Assembly: GCF_022524485.1 (NCBI RefSeq)
Contig: NZ_JAKXMK010000016.1
Span: 124,001 to 188,000, forward strand
Direction of reading: 5' to 3'
Origin: Pseudonocardia alaniniphila
GTDB taxonomy: Bacteria > Actinomycetota > Actinomycetes > Mycobacteriales > Pseudonocardiaceae
DNA: 64,000 nucleotides
Each line of letters begins with the position of its first letter. Position 1 is the first letter of the stretch. This document shows positions 7,047 through 16,776 of this stretch, piece after piece. Under the pieces are notes generated by a model. That model ran no database searches and was not told the DNA's origin. It saw nothing but the letters and a program-made list of their open reading frames with translations. A program made the position numbers and the translations under genes.

Positions 7047-9392
7047 ATGACAGAGACGCTGAAGCTGCCGGTGCTTCCGCTCGCCGACTCGGTGGTGCTG
7101 CCCGGCATGGTGGTTCCCGTCCGGCTCGACGAGCCGGATGTGCAGGCAGCGGTCGATGCAGCGAACAGCGTCGATCGCAAGGTCCTGATCGTTCCGCGCC
7201 TCGACGGCAAGTACGCCGCAGTGGGCACGATCGCCGTCCTCGAGCAGGTCGGCAGGCTCCCCAGCGGGGAGCGCGCGGCCGTGGTGCGCGGTGAGGGTCG
7301 CGGGCAGATCGGGTCCGGAGTCACCGGCCCCGGTGCCGCGCTGTGGGTGGAGGCGACTCCGATCCCCGACCCGCCCGTCACGGGCAAGGCGACCGAGCTC
7401 GCCAAGGAGTACAAGGCCCTCGTCATCGGGATCCTGCAGCAGCGGGGTGCCTGGCAGGTCATCGACTCGGTGCAGCAGATCACCGACCCCGGCCAGCTCG
7501 CCGACACGGCAGGCTGGGCGTCCTACCTCGACCTGGACCACAAGTCCCAGCTGCTCGCGGAGACCGATCCGGTCAAGAGGCTGGAGCTGCTGATCGAGTG
7601 GACGCGCGAGCACGTCGCCGAGCAGGAGGTCTCCGAGAAGATCGCCAACGACGTCCGCGAGGGCATGGAGAAGACCCAGCGCGAGTTCCTGCTGCGCCAG
7701 CAACTGGCCGCGATCCGCAAGGAGCTGGGTGAGGACGAGCCCGAGGGCGCCGACGACTACCGCACGCGGGTCGAGAACGCCGACCTGCCGGAGCATGTGC
7801 GCAAGGCCGCGCTCACCGAGGTGGGCAAGCTGGAGCGCGCGTCGGACCAGAGCCCGGAGTCGGGCTGGATCCGAACCTGGCTGGACACCGTTCTCGACAT
7901 CCCGTGGACGACGACCACCGAGGACACCGACGACCTCGTTGCCGCCAGGGCGATCCTCGACGCCGACCACGCCGGCCTCGACGACGTCAAGGAGCGGCTG
8001 ATCGAGTTCCTGGCCGTCCGGGCTCGGCGCAACCGCCGCGGCCTCGACAAGGTCGGCGGACGCGGGTCCGGTGCCGTTCTGTCGCTGGTCGGCCCGCCCG
8101 GTGTCGGTAAGACATCGCTGGGTGAGTCGGTCGCGCGGGCCCTGGGCCGCAAGTTCGTCCGCGTCGCCCTGGGTGGTGTGCGGGACGAGGCCGAGATCCG
8201 CGGGCACCGGCGCACCTACGTCGGCGCGCTGCCCGGCCGGATCGTGCGGGCCATCCGCGAGGCGGGCTCGATGAACCCGGTCGTGCTGCTCGACGAGATC
8301 GACAAGGTCGGCAGCGACTTCCGGGGCGACCCGACCGCGGCGCTCCTCGAGGTGCTCGACCCTGCGCAGAACCACACGTTCCGCGACCACTACCTCGAGG
8401 TCGACCTCGACCTGTCGGACGTGCTGTTCCTCGCCACGGCCAACGTGTTCGAGGCCATCCCCGGCCCGCTGGCCGACCGGATGGAGATCGTGACGCTCGA
8501 CGGCTACACCGAGGCGGAGAAGGTCGCCATCGCGCGCGACCACCTGCTGCCGCGCCAGATCGAGAAGGCGGGCCTGGAGCCGTCCGACGTCGAGTTCTCC
8601 GAGGTCGCACTCGGCATGATCGCCGCCGAGTACACGCGCGAGGCGGGTGTGCGGCAGCTGGAGCGTGGCCTCGCGAAGGTCCTGCGGAAGGTGGCCGTGC
8701 AGATCGATGCCGGTGCTGATGCGCGCTCCGCTGACGCTCCGCACGGGGAGGACGTCGAGCGGCCCGTTCACATCGACGCGGACGCGCTGGTGGGCTACCT
8801 CGGCCGGCCGAAGTTCACGCCAGAGACGGCAGAGCGGACGTCCGTGCCCGGTGTCGCCACCGGGCTCGCGGTCACCGGCGCCGGTGGGGACGTGCTGTTC
8901 ATCGAGGCCACCTCGATGGAGGGCGAGCCCGGTCTGACCCTGACCGGCCAGCTGGGTGACGTCATGAAGGAGTCGGTGTCGATCGCGCTGAGCTACCTGC
9001 GCTCCCGCGGCCTGGCCGGCGACCTGGCGTCGCGCAAGCTGCACGTCCACGTGCCGGCGGGCGCCGTGCCGAAGGACGGGCCGAGCGCCGGCATCACGAT
9101 GACCACGGCTCTCGCGTCGCTCGCCAGCGGGCGACCGGTGAAGTCGAACGTCGGGATGACGGGTGAGGTCACGCTGCAGGGCAAGGTCCTGCCGATCGGT
9201 GGTGTCAAGCAGAAGCTGCTGGCCGCGCACCGGGCCGGGCTGACCGACGTGATCATCCCGAAGCGCAACGAGCCCGACCTCGACGATCTGCCGGAGTCGG
9301 TGCGCGGTGAGCTGCGGGTGCACCCGGTGGCCGACGTCGCCGAGGTCCTGAAGCTGGCTCTCGAGCCGGTTCAGGTGGCTACCGCCGCCTGA
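7047..9392 (+). CDS. lon: ATP-dependent Lon protease
   Basis: A 781-residue homohexameric AAA+ serine protease that degrades damaged and regulatory proteins in the cytosol. Order of domains: N-terminal substrate-binding LON domain (about 1-200), helical linker ([20 protein letters not shown]), AAA+ module with Walker [10 protein letters not shown] at about 349 and Walker [11 protein letters not shown], and the C-terminal protease domain with the Ser/Lys dyad in [10 protein letters not shown] (Ser about 680) and [14 protein letters not shown] (Lys about 721). The length matches the family. The ATG at 7047 starts [14 protein letters not shown], the normal Lon N-terminus. Many actinobacteria put lon under HspR; the CTTGAG-type half-sites upstream are compatible but irregular. 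The gene is single, ended by a terminator shared with purU. Confidence 0.98.
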   Translation: MTETLKLPVLPLADSVVLPGMVVPVRLDEPDVQAAVDAANSVDRKVLIVPRLDGKYAAVGTIAVLEQVGRLPSGERAAVVRGEGRGQIGSGVTGPGAALWVEATPIPDPPVTGKATELAKEYKALVIGILQQRGAWQVIDSVQQITDPGQLADTAGWASYLDLDHKSQLLAETDPVKRLELLIEWTREHVAEQEVSEKIANDVREGMEKTQREFLLRQQLAAIRKELGEDEPEGADDYRTRVENADLPEHVRKAALTEVGKLERASDQSPESGWIRTWLDTVLDIPWTTTTEDTDDLVAARAILDADHAGLDDVKERLIEFLAVRARRNRRGLDKVGGRGSGAVLSLVGPPGVGKTSLGESVARALGRKFVRVALGGVRDEAEIRGHRRTYVGALPGRIVRAIREAGSMNPVVLLDEIDKVGSDFRGDPTAALLEVLDPAQNHTFRDHYLEVDLDLSDVLFLATANVFEAIPGPLADRMEIVTLDGYTEAEKVAIARDHLLPRQIEKAGLEPSDVEFSEVALGMIAAEYTREAGVRQLERGLAKVLRKVAVQIDAGADARSADAPHGEDVERPVHIDADALVGYLGRPKFTPETAERTSVPGVATGLAVTGAGGDVLFIEATSMEGEPGLTLTGQLGDVMKESVSIALSYLRSRGLAGDLASRKLHVHVPAGAVPKDGPSAGITMTTALASLASGRPVKSNVGMTGEVTLQGKVLPIGGVKQKLLAAHRAGLTDVIIPKRNEPDLDDLPESVRGELRVHPVADVAEVLKLALEPVQVATAA

Positions 9393-9405
9393 TTCCCTAC
9401 CCCAG

Positions 9406-9450
9406 CGAACGGCGCTCTCGTCCGATCCTCACGGACGGGAGCGCCGTTCG
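9406..9450. terminator. Bidirectional terminator between lon and purU
   Basis: A stem of CGAACGGCGCTC (9406-9417) and GAGCGCCGTTCG (9439-9450) with a second inner stem CGTCCG/CGGACG. It lies between two convergent genes and is symmetric, so it can serve both. Confidence 0.88.
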
Positions 9451-9466
9451 TGCGTTCAGGGTGTCG

Positions 9467-10360
<894 letters not shown>

Positions 10361-10441
10361 AAGGAGATCGTGCCTTGTGGCCGACGCGGTGTGGCAGACG
10401 GCATGCTCTCGGCGGCTCGGCCGCAGAGCATCCTGTTATGC

Positions 10442-11704
10442 GTGACTTCACGGGCAAACGGCACCGACGACAAAGCCCGCACCCGCCGTCGCGCAGTAGC
10501 TGCAATGACGTTCGCCACCGGCGTCATCGTCGCCAACAACTACTACGCCCAGCCCCTCGAAGACGCACTCGCCGAGGCGTTCCACGCCACCTCGTCGCAG
10601 GTCGGCGTGGTCCTCACGCTCATCCAGCTGGGCTACGCGTTCGGGCTCGCCACCATCGTGCCCCTGGGTGACCTGCTGGAACGCCGCAAGCTCGTCGTCA
10701 CGATGCTGTCGATGACCGTGGCAGCCATGGTGGTTGTCGCCGTCGCCCCGTCGCTGAGCGTCCTGGGCGCGGCCGCGACGCTCGTCGGGCTCACAACGGT
10801 GGCCGCGCAGGTGCTCGTCCCCTTCGCCGCGCACCTCGCCCCGGAGGGCCGGCAGGGCAAGACGATCAGCACGGTGATGAGCGGGCTGCTGATCGGCGTG
10901 CTGGTCTCGCGGGTCGTGGCGGGGCTGGTGTCGCAAGCGCTCGGCTGGCGTGCGGTGTTCGTGCTCGGTGCCGTGCTCACCGCGGTGGCGGTCGTCCTGC
11001 TGTGGCGCACCCTGCCGGTGCTGCCGCCCGCCACGAAGATGCACTACTTCGCGCTGCTGCGCTCGGTCGTCACCTTGGTGCGTGAGGAGCCGGTGCTGCG
11101 CTGGCGGGTGGTCTACAGCGCGTCGAGCTATGCGGCGTTCAGCGCCCTCTGGACCAGCATCGGCTTCATGCTGGCCGCGCCGCCGCACAACTTCGACCAG
11201 GGCGCCATCGGGCTCTTCGCCCTGTTCGGCGTGGCGGGCGCGGCGGCCGCTCGGTTCGCAGGCCGGTTGGCCGACCGCGGCTGGGCGCACCACGCGGTGG
11301 GCGGGTTCCTGCTCGTCTCGACGCTGGCCTGGCTGCTGATCGGCCAGGGCGCCGGTCCGGGAGTGGGCGCGGTGGTGGCCCTCGCGATCGGGCTGCTGCT
11401 GTTCGACCTCGGCGTGCAGGGCGTGCACGTCAGCAACCAGGCGATCGTCTACGCGCTGCGTCCCGAGGCGCGCAGCAGGCTCAACTCCGCCTATATGACG
11501 CTCTACTTCCTCGGCGGCGCTGTGGGAAGCGGCCTGTCGGCGGCGGCCTACGCGAGCAACGGCTGGTCCGGGGTGTCGGTGCTCGGCGGGGTGCTGCCGG
11601 CGATCGGGCTCGCGTTCTGGCTGGCGGACACCGCCTTCCGGAGGCGCCGAGCACGGGCGGGGACCCGAGCGGTCAGTGTCGCTGCTCCAGCCACTCGCGC
11701 GTGA
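10442..11704 (+). CDS. MFS transporter (AraJ-like drug/sugar efflux type)
   Basis: An approximately 420-residue, twelve-helix major-facilitator protein. The first helix carries TGVIVANNYYAQPLEDALA, a signature of a bacterial MFS subfamily usually annotated as arabinose-efflux-like, and the loop 2-3 motif appears as PLGDLLERRKLV. The GTG at 10442 is the most likely start, since the polar lead-in then fits the family; an upstream in-frame ATG at 10403 would add 13 residues, and neither has a strong ribosome site. Its 3' end overlaps the convergent DUF2505 gene by 32 bases. The substrate is unknown. Confidence 0.85.
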   Translation: MTSRANGTDDKARTRRRAVAAMTFATGVIVANNYYAQPLEDALAEAFHATSSQVGVVLTLIQLGYAFGLATIVPLGDLLERRKLVVTMLSMTVAAMVVVAVAPSLSVLGAAATLVGLTTVAAQVLVPFAAHLAPEGRQGKTISTVMSGLLIGVLVSRVVAGLVSQALGWRAVFVLGAVLTAVAVVLLWRTLPVLPPATKMHYFALLRSVVTLVREEPVLRWRVVYSASSYAAFSALWTSIGFMLAAPPHNFDQGAIGLFALFGVAGAAAARFAGRLADRGWAHHAVGGFLLVSTLAWLLIGQGAGPGVGAVVALAIGLLLFDLGVQGVHVSNQAIVYALRPEARSRLNSAYMTLYFLGGAVGSGLSAAAYASNGWSGVSVLGGVLPAIGLAFWLADTAFRRRRARAGTRAVSVAAPATRA

Positions 11705-12179
11705 ACTGCGTCTCCAGATCGAACAGCTCACCGATCCGCCCGACCACGACCTCCTCGATCCGGCCGCCGATCAGGGGGACCTTGACGCTGATGTCGAGGC
11801 GCAGGAGGAGCTCGCTGCCCGGGTTGGCGTCGTGCAACTGCATGCCACCTGCCGCTGACGCGGGCGTGTTGTGGATCGTCACCGCCACCGTGGCGTCGTA
11901 GCGGCCCGGGCCCTGCTTCTTCCAGCTCTCGGCGCGCTCGATGGTGATGTTTCCCGGCAGCACCGTGCGGAGCGCGGCCGGCATGTCCTGCGCGTCGAGG
12001 CCGTGCCGCAGCCGGTAACGCACGCCGCCGTCGCCATCGGGGTGGTGCTCCAGGAGTGCCGCGCCCGGGCCCCCGATCTTCGCCAGCCGCGCACGTAGGT
12101 ACTCGGGGTCGGTCATCGTGGCGTACACCTCGTCGGCGGGGTACGGCCACGTCGAGCGGTAGTCGAATTCCCGTGGCAT
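11673..12179 (-). CDS. DUF2505 family protein (SRPBCC-like, Rv0481c-like)
   Basis: A 168-residue protein beginning MPREFDYRSTWPYPADEVYA, which is typical of DUF2505, a START/SRPBCC-fold family that forms a hydrophobic pocket in other members. It is divergent from murB with only 15 bases between starts, the same arrangement as Rv0481c/murB in M. tuberculosis. The function is unknown; lipid binding is an inference from the fold. The end overlaps the convergent MFS gene. Confidence 0.82.
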   Translation of the reverse strand: MPREFDYRSTWPYPADEVYATMTDPEYLRARLAKIGGPGAALLEHHPDGDGGVRYRLRHGLDAQDMPAALRTVLPGNITIERAESWKKQGPGRYDATVAVTIHNTPASAAGGMQLHDANPGSELLLRLDISVKVPLIGGRIEEVVVGRIGELFDLETQFTREWLEQRH

Positions 12180-12194
12180 ACGGGGAGGCTACCG

Positions 12195-13241
12195 TTGACC
12201 CTCGTGCCGGTACCTGAAGTGGCCACGCGGCTCGCCCCGCTGACGACGCTGCGGCTCGGCGGTCCGGCGCGCACGGTCGTCGCCGCGCCCTCTGCCGAGG
12301 CAGTAGTCGAGGCCGTACGAGCGGCCGACACATCCCGGGAGCCCCTGTTGCTGCTCGGCGGCGGATCGAACGTCGTCATCGCCGACGAGGGGTGGAAGGG
12401 CACTGTCGTGCGGATCGCCAGCACCGGACGGGCCGTGGAGCACGGCGAGAACGGCTCCGTGGTGCTCACGGTCGAGGCGGGCGAGGACTGGGACGGCGTC
12501 GTCGCGGCCTGCGTGGCCGATGGGCTCGGCGGGCTGGAGTGCCTCTCCGGGATCCCCGGCCGGACCGGTGCCACCCCCGTGCAGAACGTCGGTGCCTACG
12601 GCGTGGAGATCGCCGAACTGCTCCTCGACGTCGACCTCTACGACCGCGGCGCGGGCGTCGTCCGCGAGCACGTGCCTGCGGAGGAGCTGGGCCTGGGGTA
12701 CCGCACCAGCGCCCTCAAGGGCCGCGACGATGCCATCGTGCTGCGCGTCCGTCTCGCCCTCTCCACCGACGCCACGAGCGCGCCGATCCGCTACCCGGAG
12801 CTCGCCAGGACGCTCGACGTCGAGCCCGGCTCGCGGGTCCCGGCGGCGGCGGCGCGGGAGGCCGTGCTCGAGCTACGCCGCGGCAAGGGCATGGTGCTCG
12901 ACGCGACCGACCACGACACCTGGAGCGCGGGCTCGTTCTTCACCAACCCCGTGCTTCCGGAGGCCGAGGCGCCGGAGGGCGCACCGCGCTGGCCGGCCGG
13001 TCCCGGACTCGTCAAGGTCCCGGCGGCCTGGCTGATAGAGCACTCCGGGTTCCGCAGGGGGCATCCCGGGCCCGGGGGGCGCGTCGCGCTGTCCGACAAG
13101 CACGTGCTCGCCCTCACCAACCGCGGCGACGGCACCACCGCCGACCTGCTCGCGCTGGCGAGCGACGTGCGGCGCGGTGTGCAGGAACGGTTCGGGATCG
13201 AACTGGTGCCGGAGCCGGTGCTGGTCGGCTGCCGGATCTGA
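12195..13241 (+). CDS. murB: UDP-N-acetylenolpyruvoylglucosamine reductase (MurB)
   Basis: A 348-residue FAD enzyme that reduces UDP-GlcNAc-enolpyruvate to UDP-MurNAc with NADPH, the second committed step of peptidoglycan precursor synthesis. FAD-binding motifs are seen at LGGGSNVVIADEGW (about 55) and SGIPGRTGATPVQNVGAYG (about 118-136); the catalytic serine is in AGSFFTNPV (about 238) and the C-terminal domain has the AAWLIEHSGF and SDKHVLALTN stretches. The TTG at 12195 is preferred over a GTG nine bases later because GGAGG lies seven bases before it. The following gene is an L,D-transpeptidase, again as in mycobacteria. Confidence 0.97.
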   Translation: MTLVPVPEVATRLAPLTTLRLGGPARTVVAAPSAEAVVEAVRAADTSREPLLLLGGGSNVVIADEGWKGTVVRIASTGRAVEHGENGSVVLTVEAGEDWDGVVAACVADGLGGLECLSGIPGRTGATPVQNVGAYGVEIAELLLDVDLYDRGAGVVREHVPAEELGLGYRTSALKGRDDAIVLRVRLALSTDATSAPIRYPELARTLDVEPGSRVPAAAAREAVLELRRGKGMVLDATDHDTWSAGSFFTNPVLPEAEAPEGAPRWPAGPGLVKVPAAWLIEHSGFRRGHPGPGGRVALSDKHVLALTNRGDGTTADLLALASDVRRGVQERFGIELVPEPVLVGCRI

Positions 13242-13336
13242 TCAATGCGTACGCTCCGCATAGCAGCGTTGTGGGGCAACCGGGCGGGGGGTCCGGGCGT
13301 CTCTCTCCCTGCGGGAAGTGCTGTGAGGGGAAGTTC

Positions 13337-14533
13337 ATGAAGAGGATCCTGCTGGTCCTGGCAGTGGTGCTGATCGGTTCGCTGGGTGTGGTCACCGCGG
13401 CCACCGCCGCCGGACGGCAGGCCATGGAGACGGTCTCGAGCGCATCGCAGCCGGAGCCGGACCCTCCGCAGGACGTCGCTCCTGTGGCCAAGGTCTCCTA
13501 CTCGCCCGCAGCCGGTTCGGACAGCACCAACCCGACGGCCACGGCCACGGCCACGGTCCGCGAGGGCAAGTTCGACGAGGTCGCCCTCACCGGTCCGAAG
13601 GGGAAGCCGGTCAAGGGCTCGTTCAACAGCGAGCACACGGAGTGGACCGCCGCGGGTCCCCTCGCCTACGGCACCACCTACACCTGGAGCGGCAGTGCAG
13701 TCGGCACCGACGGTAAGTCGGCGCCGGTGAACGGATCGTTCTCCACCCTCTCGCCCGCGACGACCGTGCGCGGCACGCTCAACATCGGTGACGGGCGCAC
13801 CGTCGGTGTCGCGGCACCGGTGCGCATCCAGTTCAACGGCCACGTCGCCGACCGGGCCGCGGTCGAACACGCCCTGTCGGTCAGCACGTCGGTGCCCGTG
13901 GAGGGTTCGTGGGGCTGGCTGCCCGACGAGGGCGGCGGCTCGCGAGTCGACTGGCGCCCCAAGCAGTACTGGCCGAGCGGCACCACGGTCACCGTCAAGG
14001 CCGAGCTCTTCGGGGTGGCCTACGGGCAGGGCGCCTACGGCGCCGCCAACGTCACGTCCACCTTCGAGATCGGTCGCGCGCAGATCGTCAAGGCCGACGT
14101 CAACAGCCACCGGATGATCGTCATGCGTGACGGGAGCCAGATCGCCGACTTCCCGGCGAGCTACGGGCTCGGCTCCGACCCCAACCGCAACACGCGCTCG
14201 GGGATCCACGTGGTGAGCGAGAAGTTCACCGACAAGCGGATGGTCAGCCAGCAGTACAACTACGACACGGTCGAGCAGTGGGCGGTGCGGATCAGCAACA
14301 ACGGCGAGTTCATCCACGCCAACCCGGCATCGGCGGCAGCGCAGGGCTCCGACAACGTCACCCACGGTTGCGTCAATCTCTCGATCGACAACGCGAAGGC
14401 CTACTACGACACGGCGCTCTACGGCGACCCGGTCGAGGTGACGGGCACTCCCGTCCAACTCTCCGCGCGTGACGGCGACATCTGGGACTGGACGCTCAGC
14501 TGGGACCAGTGGAAGAAGCTCTCCGCCTTGTAG
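13337..14533 (+). CDS. L,D-transpeptidase with Ig-like domains (LprQ/Ldt-type)
   Basis: A 398-residue secreted YkuD-type enzyme that makes 3-3 peptide cross-links in peptidoglycan. An N-terminal signal segment (about 4-25, RILLVLAVVLIGSLGVVTA) is followed by two Ig-like domains (about 45-270) and the catalytic domain with the motif VTHGCVNLS (Cys about 349), preceded by the conserved HANPAS. No lipobox cysteine is visible near the signal peptide, unlike mycobacterial LprQ, so it may be secreted or N-terminally anchored. ATG at 13337 with AGGGGAAG upstream. It lies 95 bases after murB, matching Rv0482-Rv0483. Confidence 0.93.
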   Translation: MKRILLVLAVVLIGSLGVVTAATAAGRQAMETVSSASQPEPDPPQDVAPVAKVSYSPAAGSDSTNPTATATATVREGKFDEVALTGPKGKPVKGSFNSEHTEWTAAGPLAYGTTYTWSGSAVGTDGKSAPVNGSFSTLSPATTVRGTLNIGDGRTVGVAAPVRIQFNGHVADRAAVEHALSVSTSVPVEGSWGWLPDEGGGSRVDWRPKQYWPSGTTVTVKAELFGVAYGQGAYGAANVTSTFEIGRAQIVKADVNSHRMIVMRDGSQIADFPASYGLGSDPNRNTRSGIHVVSEKFTDKRMVSQQYNYDTVEQWAVRISNNGEFIHANPASAAAQGSDNVTHGCVNLSIDNAKAYYDTALYGDPVEVTGTPVQLSARDGDIWDWTLSWDQWKKLSAL

Positions 14534-14572
14534 TCGGGGGTTGGCGCCCGGCTACGGCGGGTACGCGCCCGC

Positions 14573-14782
14573 ATGCGTCCCGATGATCTGAGCGACCAGG
14601 CGGTCACCCGCGCGGAACCCCTCCCCGAGGAGTTGGCGGTCGAGCGCGGCGATGAGGACCGGCGGGCCGCGGCCGTCGAGATCCTGCGCGACTCCGAGGA
14701 GCGGATCGCGGAGGCGGTGGAGGGCAACGCGCCTGCCGACGCGGCCACCGAGCGCAGGCAGTCCGAGGAGACGACCTCGTAG
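14573..14782 (+). CDS. Small acidic hypothetical protein
   Basis: A 69-residue, highly charged, Glu/Ala-rich protein with no membrane segment or cysteine. The reading frame has strongly G/C-ending third positions like its neighbours, which supports real coding. It resembles the short charged helical proteins often found in actinomycetes, but I recognise no family. It lies 39 bases after the L,D-transpeptidase and could be co-transcribed with it. Confidence 0.5.
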   Translation: MRPDDLSDQAVTRAEPLPEELAVERGDEDRRAAAVEILRDSEERIAEAVEGNAPADAATERRQSEETTS

Positions 14783-14794
14783 CAGGGGTCGGCG

Positions 14795-15715
14795 CTACCG
14801 GCCCGCGGCCGCTCCGCGGAGCACCGCCGCGGCGTCCCGCACCGTGGTGCGGATCCGGTACAGGCTCGACGTCGCGACGATGTAGAGGGTGCGCCCGTCC
14901 TCACCCCCGAAGCACAGGTTGCCGATCTTCTCCGGCACGGGCACACGCTCCACCCGATTGCCGGCCGGGTCGAACACCTGCACCGAGTCCAGGCTCGACG
15001 TCCACACGTTGCCGGCCTCGTCCACCCGAATCCCGTCGGGCAGCCCGGGGTCGACCTCGGCGAACTCGCGACCGTTCTTGCACCGCCTGCCGTCGAACAC
15101 GTCGTAGCAGTGGATCGAATGACCACCCGGCCGGTTCGGGTCGCGGTGGCCGTCGGGCGGCGAGACGCCCGAGTCGGCGACGTACAGAAGCGACTCGTCG
15201 GGCGAGAAGGCGAGCCCGTTCGGCATCTCGACGTCGATGACGACCGGGGTCACCGACCCGTCCCGGGGATCGAACCGGAACACGTAGTGGTCGCGGTACT
15301 CCAGTTCGCCAGGGTGACCTTCACCCGGCTTCTGGATCCCGTAGGAGGGATCGCTGAACCAGATGGTGCCGTCGCTCTTGACGACGACGTCGTTCGGCGA
15401 GTTGAACCGAACCCCTGCCCACCTGTCGACGATGGTCTCCACGACGCCGTCGCGCTCCCGTTCCACGGCGCGCCTGCCGTGCGAGCACTGGACCACCGAA
15501 CCGTCGAGGTCGAGGGTGCGGCCGTTGGTGAACTCCACGTCATCGCGGTACACCCTGAGCTCACCGGACTGCTCCGAGTACTCGAGGATCCGGTTGTTCG
15601 GGATGTCGCTGAAGCGCAGCGTCCTGCTCTCCGCCAGCCACACCGGCCCTTCGGCCCAGACGGCTCCGGAACCCACCTTCTCGAGCACGGCACCGGACTC
15701 GATCAGCATCGACAT
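14795..15715 (-). CDS. SMP-30/gluconolactonase family lactonase
   Basis: A 306-residue six-bladed beta-propeller hydrolase that opens sugar-type lactones using a divalent metal. Expected metal ligands are visible: Glu in AEGPVW (about 21), Asn in NSPNDVVV (about 105) and Asp in ADSGVSPP/LPDGIRVDEAG (later blades). Its ATG overlaps the stop of the upstream SDR by one base (TGATG), so the two are translated as a pair. Coupling of a lactonase with an SDR suggests that the dehydrogenase makes a lactone that this enzyme opens, but no substrate is evident. Confidence 0.85.
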   Translation of the reverse strand: MSMLIESGAVLEKVGSGAVWAEGPVWLAESRTLRFSDIPNNRILEYSEQSGELRVYRDDVEFTNGRTLDLDGSVVQCSHGRRAVERERDGVVETIVDRWAGVRFNSPNDVVVKSDGTIWFSDPSYGIQKPGEGHPGELEYRDHYVFRFDPRDGSVTPVVIDVEMPNGLAFSPDESLLYVADSGVSPPDGHRDPNRPGGHSIHCYDVFDGRRCKNGREFAEVDPGLPDGIRVDEAGNVWTSSLDSVQVFDPAGNRVERVPVPEKIGNLCFGGEDGRTLYIVATSSLYRIRTTVRDAAAVLRGAAAGR

Positions 15716-16452
15716 CAGCCTTCCCGCTTCATCCGCATGGCGCTCGCCTGGTTGCGCGGCTTGACGACGATCTGGTCGATGTTCACGTTGCTCGGACGGG
15801 TGGCGGCGAACGCGATCACGTCGGCGACGTCGTCGGGCGTTAGCGCCTCGATGCCGCGGTACACGCCCGCTGCCCGGTCCGCGTCACCGTCGAAACGCAC
15901 GAGGGAGAACTCGGTCTCCACGAGTCCGGGCAGGACTTCGGTGAGCCGCACCGGTCGGCCGAGCAGCTCGCCGCGCAAGGTGCGGTGCAGCATCGCCTGT
16001 GCGTGTTTGGCCCCGGTGTAACCGGCGCCGTTGTCGTAGGCCTCGATGGCCGCGATCGAGGTGATCGTGACGATGTGCCCGTCGCCCGATGCGAGCAGCG
16101 CAGGCAGCAGCGCCTTGGTGACGCGCAGGGTGCCGATCACGTTCGTCTCGAACATCCACCGCCAGTCCTCCTCGTCGGCCTCCGCGACCGGCTCGAGGCC
16201 CTTGGCGCCACCCGCGTTGTTGACCAGCAGCCGGCAGACGGGAACCGCGGCGGCGAACGCGGCGACCGACTCGGGGTCGGTGACGTCCAGGCGCACCGCC
16301 GTGCCGTCGATCGCGGCGGCGATCTCGGCGCATTTGTCGACGCGGCGCGCTCCGAGCACGACGTGGAACCCGGCCTTCGCGAGGGCGTAGGCCGTGGAGG
16401 CCCCGATGCCCGAGCTGGCGCCGGTGACGACGGCGATGGGTCGGTCGGTCAT
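15715..16452 (-). CDS. SDR-family oxidoreductase (Rv0484c-like)
   Basis: A 245-residue classical short-chain dehydrogenase. Seen: the cofactor motif TGASSGIG (about 10-17), NNAGG (about 83), the catalytic Ser in TSIAA and Tyr/Lys in YTGAKH (about 151). The Arg pair in the beta2 loop (LGARRVDK) fits NADP preference. The neighbourhood (murB, L,D-transpeptidase, this gene) matches Rv0482-Rv0484c. It is the first gene of a two-gene unit with the SMP-30 lactonase. Confidence 0.88.
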   Translation of the reverse strand: MTDRPIAVVTGASSGIGASTAYALAKAGFHVVLGARRVDKCAEIAAAIDGTAVRLDVTDPESVAAFAAAVPVCRLLVNNAGGAKGLEPVAEADEEDWRWMFETNVIGTLRVTKALLPALLASGDGHIVTITSIAAIEAYDNGAGYTGAKHAQAMLHRTLRGELLGRPVRLTEVLPGLVETEFSLVRFDGDADRAAGVYRGIEALTPDDVADVIAFAATRPSNVNIDQIVVKPRNQASAMRMKREG

Positions 16453-16480
16453 GGCCCGAGCCTAATGCGGCGGGAGAAGG

Positions 16481-16732
16481 TCACTCCAGGCCCTGCTGGG
16501 CGCTGCGCGACCCCCGCCGCACGGCGGCCCGCTGCCATGAGTACACCCCGTATCCGAACGCGCCGAGCAGCGTTCCGGCGACGCATGTGGCGAACCAGAT
16601 GTCCAGCGGCCGGCCGGTGAGGGCCCACGCGGCGAGCAGGACCACCGCCCCGACGAGCCACAGCGTCGTGCCCACCACCGCCACGGTGCCGACATGGCTC
16701 AGCCGTGGGGAGAGCGGCGGTGGCTCGACCAT
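16481..16732 (-). CDS. DUF2530 family small membrane protein
   Basis: An 83-residue protein with two membrane helices (about 15-37 and 47-63) between a proline-rich N-terminus (VEPPPLSPRL) and a basic tail, as in DUF2530. It is divergent from an NCS2 purine permease with 44 bases between starts. The family's function is unknown. Confidence 0.78.
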   Translation of the reverse strand: MVEPPPLSPRLSHVGTVAVVGTTLWLVGAVVLLAAWALTGRPLDIWFATCVAGTLLGAFGYGVYSWQRAAVRRGSRSAQQGLE

Positions 16733-16776
16733 GTTTCCAGCCTACGTCCGTCCGCTTGGCGATCTACGGTGAGCGC

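Noticed and set aside
6999-9323. 774-codon open frame antisense to lon
   Set aside because: It mirrors lon codons; in high-GC genes the antisense frame is often open. No domain is recognisable and lon is certain.
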